This document shows positions 23,115-36,200 of a stretch of DNA of 64,000 bases, one piece after another. How positions within the stretch are numbered: the first letter of the stretch is position 1; each line of letters begins with the position of its first letter. The position numbers were made by a program, and so were the translations under genes. The stretch is from assembly GCA_002224055.1 (NCBI GenBank), contig AZLU01000183.1, positions 19,757 through 83,756 on the forward strand. Reading direction: 5' to 3'. The stretch comes from Pezizomycotina sp. ARF18. Taxonomy: Eukaryota > Ascomycota. Below the pieces are notes generated by a model. The model had not been told where the DNA came from. It was given only the letters and a program-made list of their open reading frames with translations, and made no database searches.

Positions 23115-23819
23115 AACCTCATACTTCGTGAAGATTCAGATCCAAAATACCCCAAACGGGCTGTTATACGTTCGGCCAGTTGCAAAAAGATTAAGCTTTC
23201 AGTGGTAAGAAAAGCCGAAGGAGTGGTAGCTATGCGGTTGCCAGGTTAATTGCGCTTCTTTTTCGCATTAGACGGCGATACCGATGTTTTGAAGTCGCCT
23301 CATCCGGCCTTCCTTTCGTCTAGAAGCAAGATTGCAATCATTTAGGCTTTAACTTGGTCCACCGCCGTGATGCTCATTTACACCCCCTATTCACCTGGCC
23401 CCGGCTATCTCGTGCATTTAGGACTTGATTAAGGAGATTACACGCGATACGAATGGTAATATAGGTATTCTTTTATTACTTTAACTCAAACAGGACCCGC
23501 CAGAAAGCCTTCCAGTTTAATAAGAGTAAATATCGAACGGCACAACGGCTATTTAGCTCATCTAGGATCCGCCTCGGACGCTTCCGCCGGTGATAAAGCA
23601 AAATTGGTGTAATTCGGGGGTCACCACACCCTCTTTATAAATTTAGAATTAAAAAAATGCCCTCACAAATTTTTCGAGGGAAATTAGTTCCACTACATTT
23701 TCTCGATATCTTTCGTTTTATCGTACACACTCTACGTTGGTATCATCGCATGTAAAGTCGGCAATCCAGCAAGGCTGTGACGAAAATTTGTTAAAAATAT
23801 GACGCTAAAAAGAAACTTA

Positions 23820-23858
23820 GAAAGTTCAACTTTCTCATTTGAGAAAATCGAACTTTTC
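23820..23858. repeat. Imperfect inverted repeat with AT loop
   Basis: GAAAGTTCAACTTTCTC (23820-23836) and GAGAAAATCGAACTTTTC (23841-23858) are imperfect reverse complements around the 4-base loop ATTT. It could form a hairpin in RNA or a cruciform, or be the remains of a small palindromic insertion. There is no T-run directly after it to suggest a terminator. Confidence 0.55.
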
Positions 23859-26822
23859 ATTTTTCTTTTCCTATTTCGTTATTCTTAGTATTTTTTTTCC
23901 TATCTACCGTAGTCTGTAGCTATATAATGAAACTAAGAAAAAGATGGTGTAGTGAAAAAATAATCCTCCTTTTGACGATTCAGAAGAGAGTATTAGCGAT
24001 GGAGGGGTGTTGATGTATTGTGGTATGTGAGCAAGAGATGCATTGCGTTGTGGGTGCATAGGCAACGGAGGATTAAGAGGGGAAGATCAAGTGTCGTTAC
24101 TTTTCTTCGTTTTTCCCTTCGAGTTTCTTGACGGGATTGCGCTTAGGATGTACTAAAATGGATCGCGATGTACCACGTAGTAAACGCCGCTAACGACCCT
24201 GGAAAGGTCACCTCGGCCGACGGCGTAGCCGCTAGTTCAAACCTAGAAATGGGGTGTGTGCTTTTTTCCCCCATGCTCTAAGGGCTGGGGCGGTCGAACG
24301 ACATGATTTGCGGACCTGCTCAAAAATAGCCATATCCTGATATGATTTCTTTACTATATACGAAGAAATTCAAATGATATCAGGAGAAACAAGTGCATCA
24401 GTAATTCTCGGTTGTTTAATGATTTAACTGTTCATAAGGCAGCCTACCGTAAATTGACGCCTGATAAGGCAAACAATCCCATTTCGCCGATGCACAGACA
24501 CGAGTTACGAAACAGTTAACGATCATCCTATTCCTCCTTGACAAGAGGGCATTGGGGAAACAAAAAAGCAACGATAAACGAGCGATTGCATGCGAAACGA
24601 GGGGTGAAAAAAAAAATTTCTCTCGCAGAATTCCCGCCCCGTTCTTGCGTCTCACTTCCGACAGCCGATCGTCTATCGAAGAAAAAGAGGGAAATAAAAA
24701 GTCCCTCGTAGCTGTAACGAGGAATTTAAAAAATAAAAAAAACTGCCCGTATGTGCGTTTACGGTGCCAGGAAAAGAATGGTATTTTAAAAAAGACACAT
24801 AGTCGATCATTGCATCAGAAGATGGACTCGAACTCTCTACTACAATTATCTTGTGATAAAGAGAGCTCTGATTCACTTAAAATGCTCGCGGGGAGTGTAC
24901 TTATTTTTTTTTTTCCCGCGAGCAGACAGGGGTTTGGACTTTTCCGTCTATGACCTTCGGTGGAGCTCTACCCTCCATTACACGGCTTTTACGCTAAAAA
25001 TTAACGCCCCCAATGTCCATTAGTTCGCCCACTAGAGGATTAGGTGGAAAACAATAGTGAATAGCTATGAAAAACTACTGCAGAACAGGAAACGTTTGAA
25101 GATTTATAGTTCTCTAACCGCGGAAGCTAACGTTAGCGTAAGAGTAATACGGAATCTTTAACCGCAGTGCGCAATGCAATCTCACAAAGTACAAGCAAAA
25201 ATACGGGTTTGAACTAAAAAAAAAAAAAAAAATGATCAAATCCTGCTTGAAGACTAGCCGCCTTACGCCGCAAGCTCCCCCCATCCCATCGCAGAAAGAA
25301 ACCTTTGCAACAAAAAAAGTACCTCTCATGTACCGCACTCCTTTTTTCACAGGCTCCACTTTCTTTTATACAATGTACAAGAAATGCAGGTGTTCTGGGC
25401 ACGGCAGGAGATTAAGAGCCCCCAATTTTCGAACAAAAAAAATTTTAAACTGCCTTGCAAAGTGCCATACTAACAGGACTATCTTGTAAACAAGCGCGGG
25501 ACAACCTAGAAACCTTTGCAACTTTTTCTAAGACAACGTGAAATCACACATGTTTAACAAGAAGGAAAACCGCTTATGACGGCTAATTCAGATACTAAAA
25601 AAGTTGATATTTACAAGGGAATCATTTTAGAATGACTACATTGAAGTAGAAAGAGAAGGAGAAAGCGCTTATGATCGTGAAAGGAAGCAACAGGAAATTT
25701 CAAACAGACGTAAAGAACAGGGTCAGGAAGGCAAGGCGACAAAAACCTTTATAAGTTGTATGACCGGTGTACAGGCCGTTCGAAGAAATCGCGCAAGGAA
25801 ATACTGAATAATACGACACAATGAAGTAAGAAAAAATGCTAAAAAACCCTGTACTTTCCTAAATCAAATCAATAAAGAAAACGATCGTAAGTGACTCCCG
25901 ATCATTGGGTTAACCAATCAAGGTTTGGTGTCCAAAATCAAGCGGTTTCAATGTCCAAAATAAAAATAACAATGCGCTGAAGACGAACGTATGCCTGAGA
26001 AGAAACCAATAATATAAGAAAAGCATATAGTAGAAATGCGTGTACAAATTTAACAACAATAATGTAACAGGGTGTAATATAAAGGTATACCTGAAGTTAA
26101 CAATTACAAAGATGCCCAAAAAAAGTCATAACAGAATATTGTAAACGTGATCTATAATAAAACCGTTGAGAAAGCCGAAAGTGAAAGGCAAGGAATGTGA
26201 CATGAGAACCAGGTACAGGGTTCAAACGAAAAAAATAAATTTTCTTTAAAAGATAATCGCTCTATAAACTGGTCGATGGATTGTAAGACAGCTTGAGGCC
26301 TGCCCCGAGCAAACCTATCGAGCTTCCTAACAATTGCAAAAAAAACAATGGAACACTGCTAAAAAAAAACATCTCATGCGGGGAATGGAAATTTACATAG
26401 GAAAATAAGTAGTTCTGAGGGTATAGTCGAAAAAAGGAAAGAAAGTATTAAAGTGAGGTATTGAGGGGACAGCAGAAAACGCTTTTCTAACGCGATCTAA
26501 AAACATCAAGGCGGAATGAAGGATGAAAATGTGAAATAATTAAAAATATAATCAAAAGAAAAGAATGATGCAAAATACATGTAAGGATTCAAAGAAAAAT
26601 GATTCAGGTAAAAAAAAAATTAAAAAAAATAAAAAAATAAAACAAGAATGTAGAACTAGTCCAAAACATGAAGTGGTCAAGGAAATGTCGAATCTGGGAT
26701 TACATGTAAGGAAGTAAAATAAAAAACAAATAAATGAGAAACTAAACCAAAATGAAGTCGAAAACCAATACGGTTATTTGAAGAATGATAAGTTAAAGCG
26801 CTAACGAACACAAAAGATGCCA

Positions 26823-28188
26823 TTAAAATGCCGAAATCCCAACGGGACAAAACTTGAGCAGACGCCATCCAGCAGAAAATAAAACCGTGAAATCCAGGGT
26901 ATTCTTTAAATAACAAGCCTTTAATCCTGTAATACCGTAAAAGGGGGATCGGAGAAGACGAAATTCCGAGCGGTCATGTAAAACGCAAAATAATACCCTT
27001 GGATAGAAGGGGAAAACAAAACATCCGCGGGATGATCGGGCATTCTTACATTGGGTCGGGGACATATTGCCGCGCAACACATCGAGAGCGTTCCGACTCG
27101 CGTCATGTTGGGCCTCCTTCTTCGTCTTCGCCAGGCTGAGGCAAGATGTTTGGCCATTCAAGCTCACAGATGCCTTCCACAAAATGGAGTCCCTCTCCCT
27201 CCATTAGATTCGTAGACGTACTCGGGAGGTCGTCGGTGTTGCTTATCTGCCCACTCCTTAGCTCGACGGTTGCTTCGGATCGCTGCGGTTGAGGTAGGAG
27301 TAGAGTGGGTGGGGTACGAGTAAGATTCGAAGCCAGGCGGCGTCGGCGTCGCAGGATAGTATAACGCCGGATCGCCCATATAGGTGGAACTTCTACTGAG
27401 CTGCCCGTGCTCATATGGAGTCATTCTGCCCCTACTTCCACTCATCGGTGTCCGGCTGTGCGAGTGTTGTGGCCCTTGCGCACGGTTCCAATTGTCATAA
27501 TAACTTTTGTACTGCACTGCAAGAGGCTCAAAAATCCTTTGAACCAACTTCGCAGGACGTGCCACTTGTCGCTTCCCAAATCGCGATAAATACCGGCTAT
27601 GTAAGCTTTAAACAAGTCCGCCAACCATATTTCTGTCATATCGTAATTCAAGCCCTTGTCGATTTTTAGCCGCCGCGCGGCAAACGCACAAATGTATGGC
27701 TTACGAGCGATTCGTGCAGTTGCTTATTGCAAGAGAGACAGTCAGCGGGGAATTTGAAAGAATGAACGCTCTTTTCTAAGCATATCCGCTCTCTTCTTGA
27801 AACTCAGAGGAAAAAACAACTTTCGTGTTATTGTAACGGGCACAGGACCATCTTACAGAAAGATCATATTCTCCAAGGTCGGGAAAGAGTTCGTTCAGCA
27901 GGTCGGCCGCTAAAGCCTTCAGTAAGCTGTCTCCTAGGAATTCCAGAGGAGAATCAGCCGGCATGTTTGAATTGTAATCTTGCCCGGTATATGAGCTACG
28001 AGGAGTGTAAACTTGTCCTTCTAGCGATGGATCGCGGAAACGATGAATTCGTGGCGGTGGAGGCAATTGAGATTCGATGATTGAGCAATTCGAAAACCAC
28101 GCGCCGCCGGAGCGGGAGAGGTGCTATACATATTGTCGAGCTTTGCATACTGTGAGTACTCCCGTCTAAAATGATTTCTCGATTCCAT
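26823..28188 (-). CDS. RNase III-domain plus dsRNA-binding protein, probably catalytically impaired, frame-broken
   Basis: From the start at 28188 (MESRNHFRREYSQY) the gene runs leftward. After a one-base shift near 28075 the RNase III signature LEFLGDSLLKALAADLL appears (about 27.92 kb). An intron with GTAAGA at 27856 and AG at 27776 (81 bp) follows GEYDLS. The second exon carries a LSN block and the second signature ADLFKAYIAGIYRDLGS (about 27.60 kb). There the family's catalytic Glu (xDxFEA) is Lys, so metal-dependent cleavage is probably lost. A low-complexity Ser/Thr/Pro/Tyr linker follows, then a double-stranded-RNA-binding domain ending WKASVSLNGQTSC and LAKTKKEAQHDASRNAL (about 27.05-27.17 kb). 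The true stop is uncertain; the last frame is open to 26823. Known relatives include Rnt1-type RNases III and inactive mitochondrial ribosomal RNase III-like proteins. Frame changes occur near 27.70, 27.55 and 27.21 kb. An alternative upstream start lies at 28254. Confidence 0.75.
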
Positions 28189-30666
28189 TTTCGCTTTACG
28201 GGTATCTGGAATAGTAAAAAGGTCGCGCTCGGAAAAACAAAAGGAAACTAGCAAGGTAAAACCAGCCTAGGGGTGTAAATCCGCTATACAATAGAATACA
28301 ATTTGATACAAAAAAGTTTAAATAATTTTTAAAAAGAAAATAAATATAAAAAAATGCAAGGCCTTTTTTTTTCTTTAAAAAGGGGAGTTGGTAGCAGGTT
28401 ATTAGAGCTCAAACTGACCTTGCTTGAACCCAGCAGTATGGTAAATTTGGGCTTGCAAGCTTCACCTATGATAGCTGAACGTATGCGAGTTGGCGAACCT
28501 AAAAATTTTTTTCTTCTGATGGAGCTGCGGATTTTGCAGAAAAGGAAGCTTCTTCGTAAACTCTAGACCGTATCAACTAAAAATGTGGTCTCGACGGGAA
28601 GTCCTCAAACATTTGCAGAATGAATCCCAATTCGATGTAGGCATGGACTTGCAGAAGCTGCTTCTGCTGCCTCCTTTTAACTCAATCTCAGAGGCAGCTC
28701 TTCGTTTGACGACTGCGCTGAGTAGCTGTACTTCATTCGGATACCTCGCCGCATTACGTGAAGTGAGTGGAGAACGAGAACAAAGGCACCGGCGTGAAAA
28801 AAAAAGGGTGTTATTTCCTTATTTTCTTTTTCCGACTTTTTTCCTTTTTGCACTCGATGTATATCTACCATGAGTACCTTCAGGTTAGTTACTTATTCCC
28901 TTCTTTCTCTCTTTCTTTTCTTTTCTTTTTTTCGTTCATGGACCATATTCCTTTTTCTTATCTCTTCTACCTTCTTCTGCCTTCCTTGTAGAGGTGTATA
29001 GGTCTAGTCCAAGCCTTTAAACGGCGAAGAAGATTGGACATCGAAGCTGGTAGCGGGCCATCAGGTGATTAGAACAAATATGCAATAACGTCGCGCCACA
29101 CGCACATCGCGGTCCTAGACGCAGTTACTGTTCAGAGAACATTAGCGACGACAGTTCGTTGAAAGCAAACGGGGGCGGTAATATACTCATCGAATCCTTG
29201 GAATCGGCATTCCTAAGCCTTAGTCAACAAGAAAAAAGAAAAAAAAAAACCGAAAGGCACCTCATGGTACTTGTCCGAGTTCCTATTTTTGCTTTCTTTT
29301 CCCCCATCCTTCTTCTCATTCTTCCTTTTTCTTCCTCTTGTCTTTTCTTTTTCCTTCCCCCTTTCCTATTTCTCTGCAAAATATATTTTAATCCCAAATA
29401 CCACCACAACCAGTTAGTGCCAATTCCGATTATTTTTCTTTTCTTCAGGATAGAGTATAATAGTATTATATAAATCTGATGTTTCTCCACTTCAATGTCT
29501 TCGCTTTCTGTATTTTTCAGGGTTATTGTTTCTTATTGTTAGTTTCATTGTATTCTCTTGTTCCCGAAGAGACGCTGGGAGGGGGAATACCGGATGTACC
29601 TGCCAGGAGCGCACAAGGCGTAAGAGCGAGAAAGGTATCGTAACAGTCCGATAAGAGCAAGCAGAAACGCGATTGTGTGTCTGGTCCTACTTTTTCTTTT
29701 CTTCTTTTTTTTTTTTTTTTTGGTTATTTCTGTCTTTTGAATCATGACAAGGGTGCCTTAGGTTTACCCAAATAAGCAGCCACCGCGCGCGGAACAATCA
29801 TCCCGGTGTGTAAGAGGAAAAATCAATCTGCATCAAACGTAAAACAGTCGTTATTAGTATAGTATAAAGTGATCTATGTAGACTTAACAGCCAGCCGGCG
29901 CACTCGGGCGCTTAATATGCTCAGCGACCAAAAGAGATACTCAATACGACACTTTTTTAAGCCTTGTACACCCATTCCTTTGGTCTAAAGAAAAAAAAAA
30001 GAAAAGAAAAAGAAAGGGAAAAGTCCAAACACAAACAAGTAGCCAAAGAGCTTGCGAACGTAGCCAGATTACCGAGAATTCGGATAAAGAATTTTTTTTT
30101 TCTCAATGCAGCGGCGTGTTTCGATAGAAAATTACAAAAAAATATTTTTTTTTTTTTTGATTATTTTTGATTTTTTCTAGCAAGAAAAAAAAAATTACAG
30201 TAATACGGAAAGTAACACAATAATAACAATAATATACCCTCAATTAGCATCTGAGGCCGTTATCCCGCAGGTGATTTAAATACTGTCGATATCCTTCCGG
30301 GCTTCTGAGTAGCTAGCTGCAAGCAACTTGTTAGTACCACATAAACAGGAGGCTTTCACTTCAATTGGAAGGAAAACCTCATACATGAACAATTACTGAG
30401 AAGAAACAACAATAACTTAGAAGGCTTTGACCGGCAGGTGGGGAAAAGGAGGATTCAAAAGAGCTTTCAAAATTTCTTTCTTCCTTTTTCCTTTCCTTTT
30501 TTGTCTTTCCTTTTTTTTTTTCTTCTTATTGGAATTAACTGAGACCCCCAGACACTTTGCCGTTTCGAGCTAGACAATAAGAAATTGATCTCAAACAACG
30601 CCGTTCGGAAAAAAGGAAACAAACATGGGAGTTAGTAGATCCCACTTGCCATAATAAAGCTTCAAT

Positions 30667-30670
<4 letters not shown>

Positions 30671-30699
<29 letters not shown>
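30671..30699. repeat. Poly-T tract of 29
   Basis: Uninterrupted run of 29 T, the longest homopolymer in the window. On the minus strand it is a poly-A, which could be the tail of a reverse-transcribed insertion, but I could identify no body or target duplication next to it. Confidence 0.9.
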
Positions 30700-33014
30700 C
30701 CTTCTTCGTCTTTGTCGTGCCACGTTGCTATTGCTGTGCCCGGCGCCGGAAAACGCTGTTGTGTTGTCCAGGCTCATGGCGGTTATCGAACTACCAGGGG
30801 GCCCAGGAACACCGAAGTCAGATGTGGATCGGCAGTTCGAAGGAGGAGAAGAAATGTAGAAAAGAAACGGGCGGGTAGACCCTCTGCTTGGGCGGAACAA
30901 GTACTCCACCCGAAAGGCTCTGCAAATGGCTCCTCGCTCTCAACCGCTCACCTGCGTCGCAGATGAAACAGCTGCAGACGATGGCGCGGTGGATATTGAC
31001 ATTTACTGCCTGATGATTTAAAGGATTGGTAAGGTTGTTAACTTGGAAGAAAAGTGGGGCGGGGTTTGGAGTTTGGCGATTTTGCAAATTTTTTTTTTTT
31101 ATTTTCGGGAAATTTGCGCGAGGGGTAAAGAAATTTACAATAATAAAATAAAATAAATAAATGAATAAACAAATAAATATTGCCAGCAAAAACAAATAAA
31201 TCAGCAGTAAAATAATTATTTTTATTCTCTCACTGATGATTTGTTTTGTTTATTACTTTCTTCTTATTCTGAACAATAATCAAAATCTCTTCGATCTTCT
31301 GCTTTTGAATTATGTAGGAGCAATCAATGCATGACCCCACTATTACGGCCAGCAAGTTTTTTTTTTTTTTTTTTTTTTTCAAAGCTAATGGATTCGCTGG
31401 AAACCTGGTAATGTATATATCTCTCTTTGGCTCCTTAGCTTCTCCCTCCTCCGTGCTGATCGATCTGGTGGATTCCTGCGCGATAACGCCACCAGAGACA
31501 TCTTCTTTTCCTTGGAAGTTTGCGGGAGATGTAACCAGGATGCGGAGGAGGAAAGGGACGCCCGATGTTGTGGATGCATACAGTAGACAGACCGTCGCAA
31601 ATGTCACTAACGCTTCCCCTTTTTGTTTAGAACTCGGTACATCTAAAGAGGCCCTCAATCCTCCAGCAGCAGCAGCAGGGCAGCAGCCACCAACCGATCT
31701 TCAAGTGATTGTCACAGGCAATTTGTCATTCATTATTGCTGAGCCTGCATGGCGCTCTCCCTGTGGCCATGATCGTCCGAAGTTAAGTAAGAGAGAGGAA
31801 AGGCCGATGCAGGTAGCTGGTCGGTGGCTCGATTTGATCATGAGTTGATTGGGTGGACTTTGCAGATCATAAGCGCCTCTCTCCCGTCGCTGCACTGCAA
31901 AACGCTCGCTTGTACTTATTGCGGCGCCTACGACTTACCCTCCTCGGGATGGAAAGACACGGCTCGCTATATGCTTTGATTTATAGAAGCACTCTCGTGC
32001 TTTTTTTTTCGTGGGCTTCCTTCAACATCTGTCGTGGGCACAACAGCTTTTGCGAAAGCCGAAGCTATCTCTTCTGACCAACTACCAAAAAAAAAAGAAA
32101 AAAAAAAGCCTCTTGCCGCGCGTGAGGAATCCGAGTGCATCTCAAACGCAACCATACCAACACTTTTGGATCGATTTTGCAGAAGCATGCATCTGGTCAG
32201 ATATAAGTACGCCTCTATTTCCTCCAAGCTATATCGAATGGATTTTATTATTTACTGAAACAGGTTTTTTTTTTTTTTTGAATATCGAGCTAATCTTGGT
32301 GGCGTGGCGTGCATCGAGGCGTAGGGATCTCTCGGCGGCTTGATCACGAAACTTTTAGCACATGTCGGAAGAGCGACAGCTGTTCCCCGCCGGCTATCGC
32401 GGCGCTTATAAATCTCCACAAAAGAAAATTACTTGATCATGGTATCGTCATGAAAGGTAAGTTAATATTGGTTAGAATTTCTTATCGCAATTGCGCAAGC
32501 CGTCCGCACCTTCCTGCAAGAAAACGAACTTCGAATCACGATCACAGAAATGTTACAATGATAATATTCTCCGCCTTGCTTGGTTTCTAAATCTATGACA
32601 AAAGAATTGTTAGTTTCGGCTAGATGCTTGTTCAATTTCTCTTCTTTCTGAGTTCATGGCACAGTTACGATCCAAGCGCGCAACGGTAAGTGCGCCTTGC
32701 CCTGGAGTGCGACCAGTCCATCGACCATGGAAAGACACCAAAGAACCCTATCAACTTCTGATTGAGAAATTGCCGGTCAGAATATGCCGCGGTTTCTCTC
32801 TTCCCGCTCTACCGCGCCAAAAACTGGTACTAACCGCTTTTGAGAAGCTTGCTGACGCGCGCTCTATCAGGGATCACCGTTGATGAAGTTTTGACGTTTG
32901 GCAGCCAGAAACGGCTGGTGGGCTATTGAAGCACGAGTTCTGGTACTCTCAAGCCCTATATTGATTCCAAGGGACAATTAATAAATTTACTAGCCCCTGG
33001 TATGATATATCTCG

Positions 33015-33046
33015 TTTTATTTTATTTTATTTTATTTTATTTTTTA
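33015..33046. repeat. (TTTTA)n microsatellite
   Basis: Five to six consecutive TTTTA units followed by a T-run. Simple sequence; no function inferred. Confidence 0.85.
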
Positions 33047-35363
33047 TAAACAAAAAGGTATTCAAGGATCAATGCTGATGCATTCCCCGAACCCCTCATG
33101 GCTCAAGGGCTATTGTGGAATTTTCGAGATCAATTTCCTGAAAGTCGCTCAGCTTCCTCTTTTACTCTAGCAATCAAACAGTTTGCCGGAGACGGCCCAA
33201 ATAAATCGCTCGAGGATGAAAATGGAGGATTGTCTCCATCTACCGGACACGGTACGAGCATAGTCAGGTGACCATCCAATTCGTTTATTCCAGAGCCAGA
33301 GATCAAACCATCCGACGACCAGAATTTGGCATTGTTCATTATCGCCATATCCATTATTGTGGTATCAGGATAGGGGAGAGACAATGTGGCAGATCGCTAC
33401 TTTTTTTTTTCCCCCCATGGACATCTAGCCTCACTGGTCACGAGATCAACATCGAATTCAGAGAATAAGCGCTACGCAGTAATGTATCGCCAGCTATCGG
33501 ACGCTTTTTATCTTATCAACAGGTCCTTCCCACATTCCCGGACGTTCACACATTTGTCGGAAGTCTGTCCGAGTGCATACTGATGGAGTGGTGAAATAGA
33601 TCACAATAACAGCCCCCTTCGCCCTTACGGTGAAGCGAAGTAGCGGCTAGACGGAGGAAGGTCATCTATTCCCCAAAGGACCCTGCCCCACAGCGCTAAC
33701 TCTTCTAACTTTGCTATTGACTGGCTTATATAGGCCATAAACGCCATACGGCCTTAAATCTCGAAACCTTTTCTTTTCTTTCGATAATCGCGCCTCAAGG
33801 AAATTACCGTCACTTCACGAGCCCTTCTGTCGCTCCACCTCAATACGATCATATCCACAAATTGTAGCCAATCGTCACCGCGCCATGCGCTTGGGGCGGT
33901 ACGCTCTGCCGCAGTGGACTGAAGTGTGATAAGCCGCCGGCTATGAATCACCTTTGAATTAAAGAAGATATCGCCAAGCCGCGCAGGGCTTTTTATTTTT
34001 TTTTTTTTTTGATTATATTGGGCAAACTTATTTTATCGCGAAAATGTCAAAACACAAGTACCGGTACTCGAGATACATTTCTTCCCCACCAAATTCTCGC
34101 GGAACACGCCGCGGTAGGGTAACAATCAACACCGCAAATAATTCCAAAGCTCCAAAACGGTTCGCCCTTCGATGTCACAGTCATTAACATTAAGATCTGC
34201 TTTATTTCAAAAAAAATTTCCCGTCTTTGATGACGACAACTTTTGTTCTGCCCATTTTTCTTTTGTCTCCACGCAATTGCGTGAGATTTGGAATTGTTCA
34301 TTAGGTCTATTTGCTTCGTGGCATTTTTGCTCGATGGCAATTTCGACCGACGGACCGCTGCTGTTTTGGAGCCAACCTCTTAGTGTTTTCCTTTTTCTTC
34401 TTAACTTCTCGGACGATGATGCAATTGTAGCAAACCAGCGGGAATGATTCGCTGTTCTTTTCGCGTGATTTTAATACTTATCAACTCGCCCTGCAGCTAT
34501 CACCTGAGCTAGGCGAGCCACGCTAAAAAGTTTAGTCCCCTTTTCTCCACCCTTTGGAACCGCGTGAAACCGAGTATCGCTGCTCGTGTAATTCCCGGAA
34601 GGCAGGCCGTTGATCCGACGGCGCTAGCGGTTTTCCGTTTCTTTTCTATTCCAATTTCTATTTTCCCTCTCGTTTGCTTTTTTTTTTCTCCTCTTTTTTT
34701 GATTTTGGCTGAACAACTCCAGTACCTAAATCATCACAAGTTTTTTATTTTCGTTTCGTTTTTCTCTAAACGGAGGTTGATCTTTCATTCTCTTCAAGCC
34801 TGCAGAATGCAGAAAAACCGGCGACATCTTTGCCCGACTCGACTTAAGGACTTCTGTTTCGCTCCTATTCGCTCTCATCCCGTTTGCCTTCGGGGTTTAC
34901 TCGGAGACTGTTCGATGAAAATTCTGCACACGACACGTGCAAACCCAAAAAAAGGAGTCCGCTGGCTGCAGGAAATTTTATTGCACAACGGGAACGAGCG
35001 CGAACACGCGAGGAAAAAAGATTCGTCACCTGAAGCGAATTGGGTCGCGTTGACCCTGCAAACTCGCGCTCGTTACCGTATCATGCGAAAAACAATCTTT
35101 AATTTTTATATATATACACCTGAGATATCAAAGTGCCATTCTGGTTCCTTTTTATTTTAATTGTTGTTTTTCTATCGACACTTATTCGGTTCGAATTCCT
35201 TTTATCTTCCCTTTCTTTTGACACCAAAAAAAAATGGTTTACCTGCAAAAACGGGACGAAAAGTTGGCAAAGAGTAAATGTGGTTTGCTTACGCACGCGT
35301 TTTGCGCCCAGAGCGAATTGGTATGACAAATTTTCGCAAACTGGTGAATGATTCCCTTCTGCC

Positions 35364-35394
<31 letters not shown>

Positions 35395-36200
35395 ATTGTT
35401 TTTTCTAGAAACGGGATATATCTTATCTGAGGATTTTTCGCATCAGTTATTTTTTTTCCGGCCCGGCGCGATATGACTTGCGTCCGGATCAGATAGATAG
35501 TTGGATAACGCGAGCGGTGTTTTGAACTTTATTTTATCGTTATCGAGATATAGAATGAATGCGTGAATATTATTATACGATCCAACGAGCTATTTAGTGA
35601 TGAATTCGTGCGTATGCGATGTGATAATAGAAGACCATGAGCAGAATTGCAAATATATTTTCTAGATAGGATCTATAATTCCGATCGCTTCTACGATGGA
35701 TTATAGAATTATCAACTGCCATTGCTCACTTTTATAGAGCAAGCGTTCATTTATCGGACCTTAAATATATATACCACTAGTTCTTTTTTCTTGTTTGTCG
35801 ATTTTAATCAGAAGCAGATATATTTATAGAGGTTTCTTTGAATAATATATCCGTTTCTCTGATATTGGCGTTCATCTCTACGATCATGGTATGGTCGTCT
35901 GGAATTCCTAATTGGAGATCTGCTAAACCAGCGCTTAACGCAGGAATTTTAGGGACACATTGCTGGAGCATGTCCGCCGATCTGCTAAGCTCAACGCTCA
36001 GCGCTTTAGGAAGCCATGTCGATGTGTCATAGGTTTCAGCGCCGGCTTATATAAACTTAGTATCGCGACTATTTCTATGCCGGCGTATATTTTGTTTCTC
36101 TCGTAGTCACTTAGAGCAAACGCTCTCGTTGAGGTAATAGACCTATCTTTCAGTAAATCAAATACTCAAGACGTCGATCGATAAGTGGAGAATCTCATAG

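Larger units (their letters stand above)
19126..26822. other. 7.7 kb without a recognisable gene
   Basis: No domain or paralog recognised. The longest frame, 20605-21081 (+, 158 codons), lacks supporting features, and the pair 20139-20411 / 20481-20747 could be decayed coding remnants. The 24.5-26.8 kb part is purine-rich on the plus strand with frequent A-runs (for example 25215-25231) and short frames only. Small repeats are listed separately. Confidence 0.45.
28255..36200. other. Gene desert rich in poly-T/poly-A tracts
   Basis: No domain recognised in about 8 kb. Several frames of 96-198 codons (28583-28873, 31327-31848, 34564-35160) are largely products of pyrimidine-rich composition; the first (MWSRREVLKHLQNESQFDVG) is the most gene-like but unsupported. 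Unusually long homopolymers occur: T29 at 30671-30699, T23 at 31357-31379 and T26 at 35364-35389, plus many runs of 10-17. A TTTTA pentamer array is at 33015-33046. T-rich tracts suggest nucleosome-poor DNA or retroposon tails. Confidence 0.45.

Noticed and set aside
31327-31848. 173-codon frame on the plus strand, with a 142-codon frame opposite
   Set aside because: It starts in a poly-T tract, has no domain, and both strands are open over the same stretch; composition effect more likely than a gene.
32656-32883. Short frame with YQLLIEKLPVRICR, faintly recalling the histone H3 YQ...LLIxKLP segment
   Set aside because: Only a seven-residue pattern matches, the spacing from YQ is wrong and the helix that follows in H3 is absent; probably chance.
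34564-35160. 198-codon plus-strand frame with apparent membrane segments
   Set aside because: The hydrophobic parts come from T-rich runs (Phe/Leu/Ser codons); no conserved motif.
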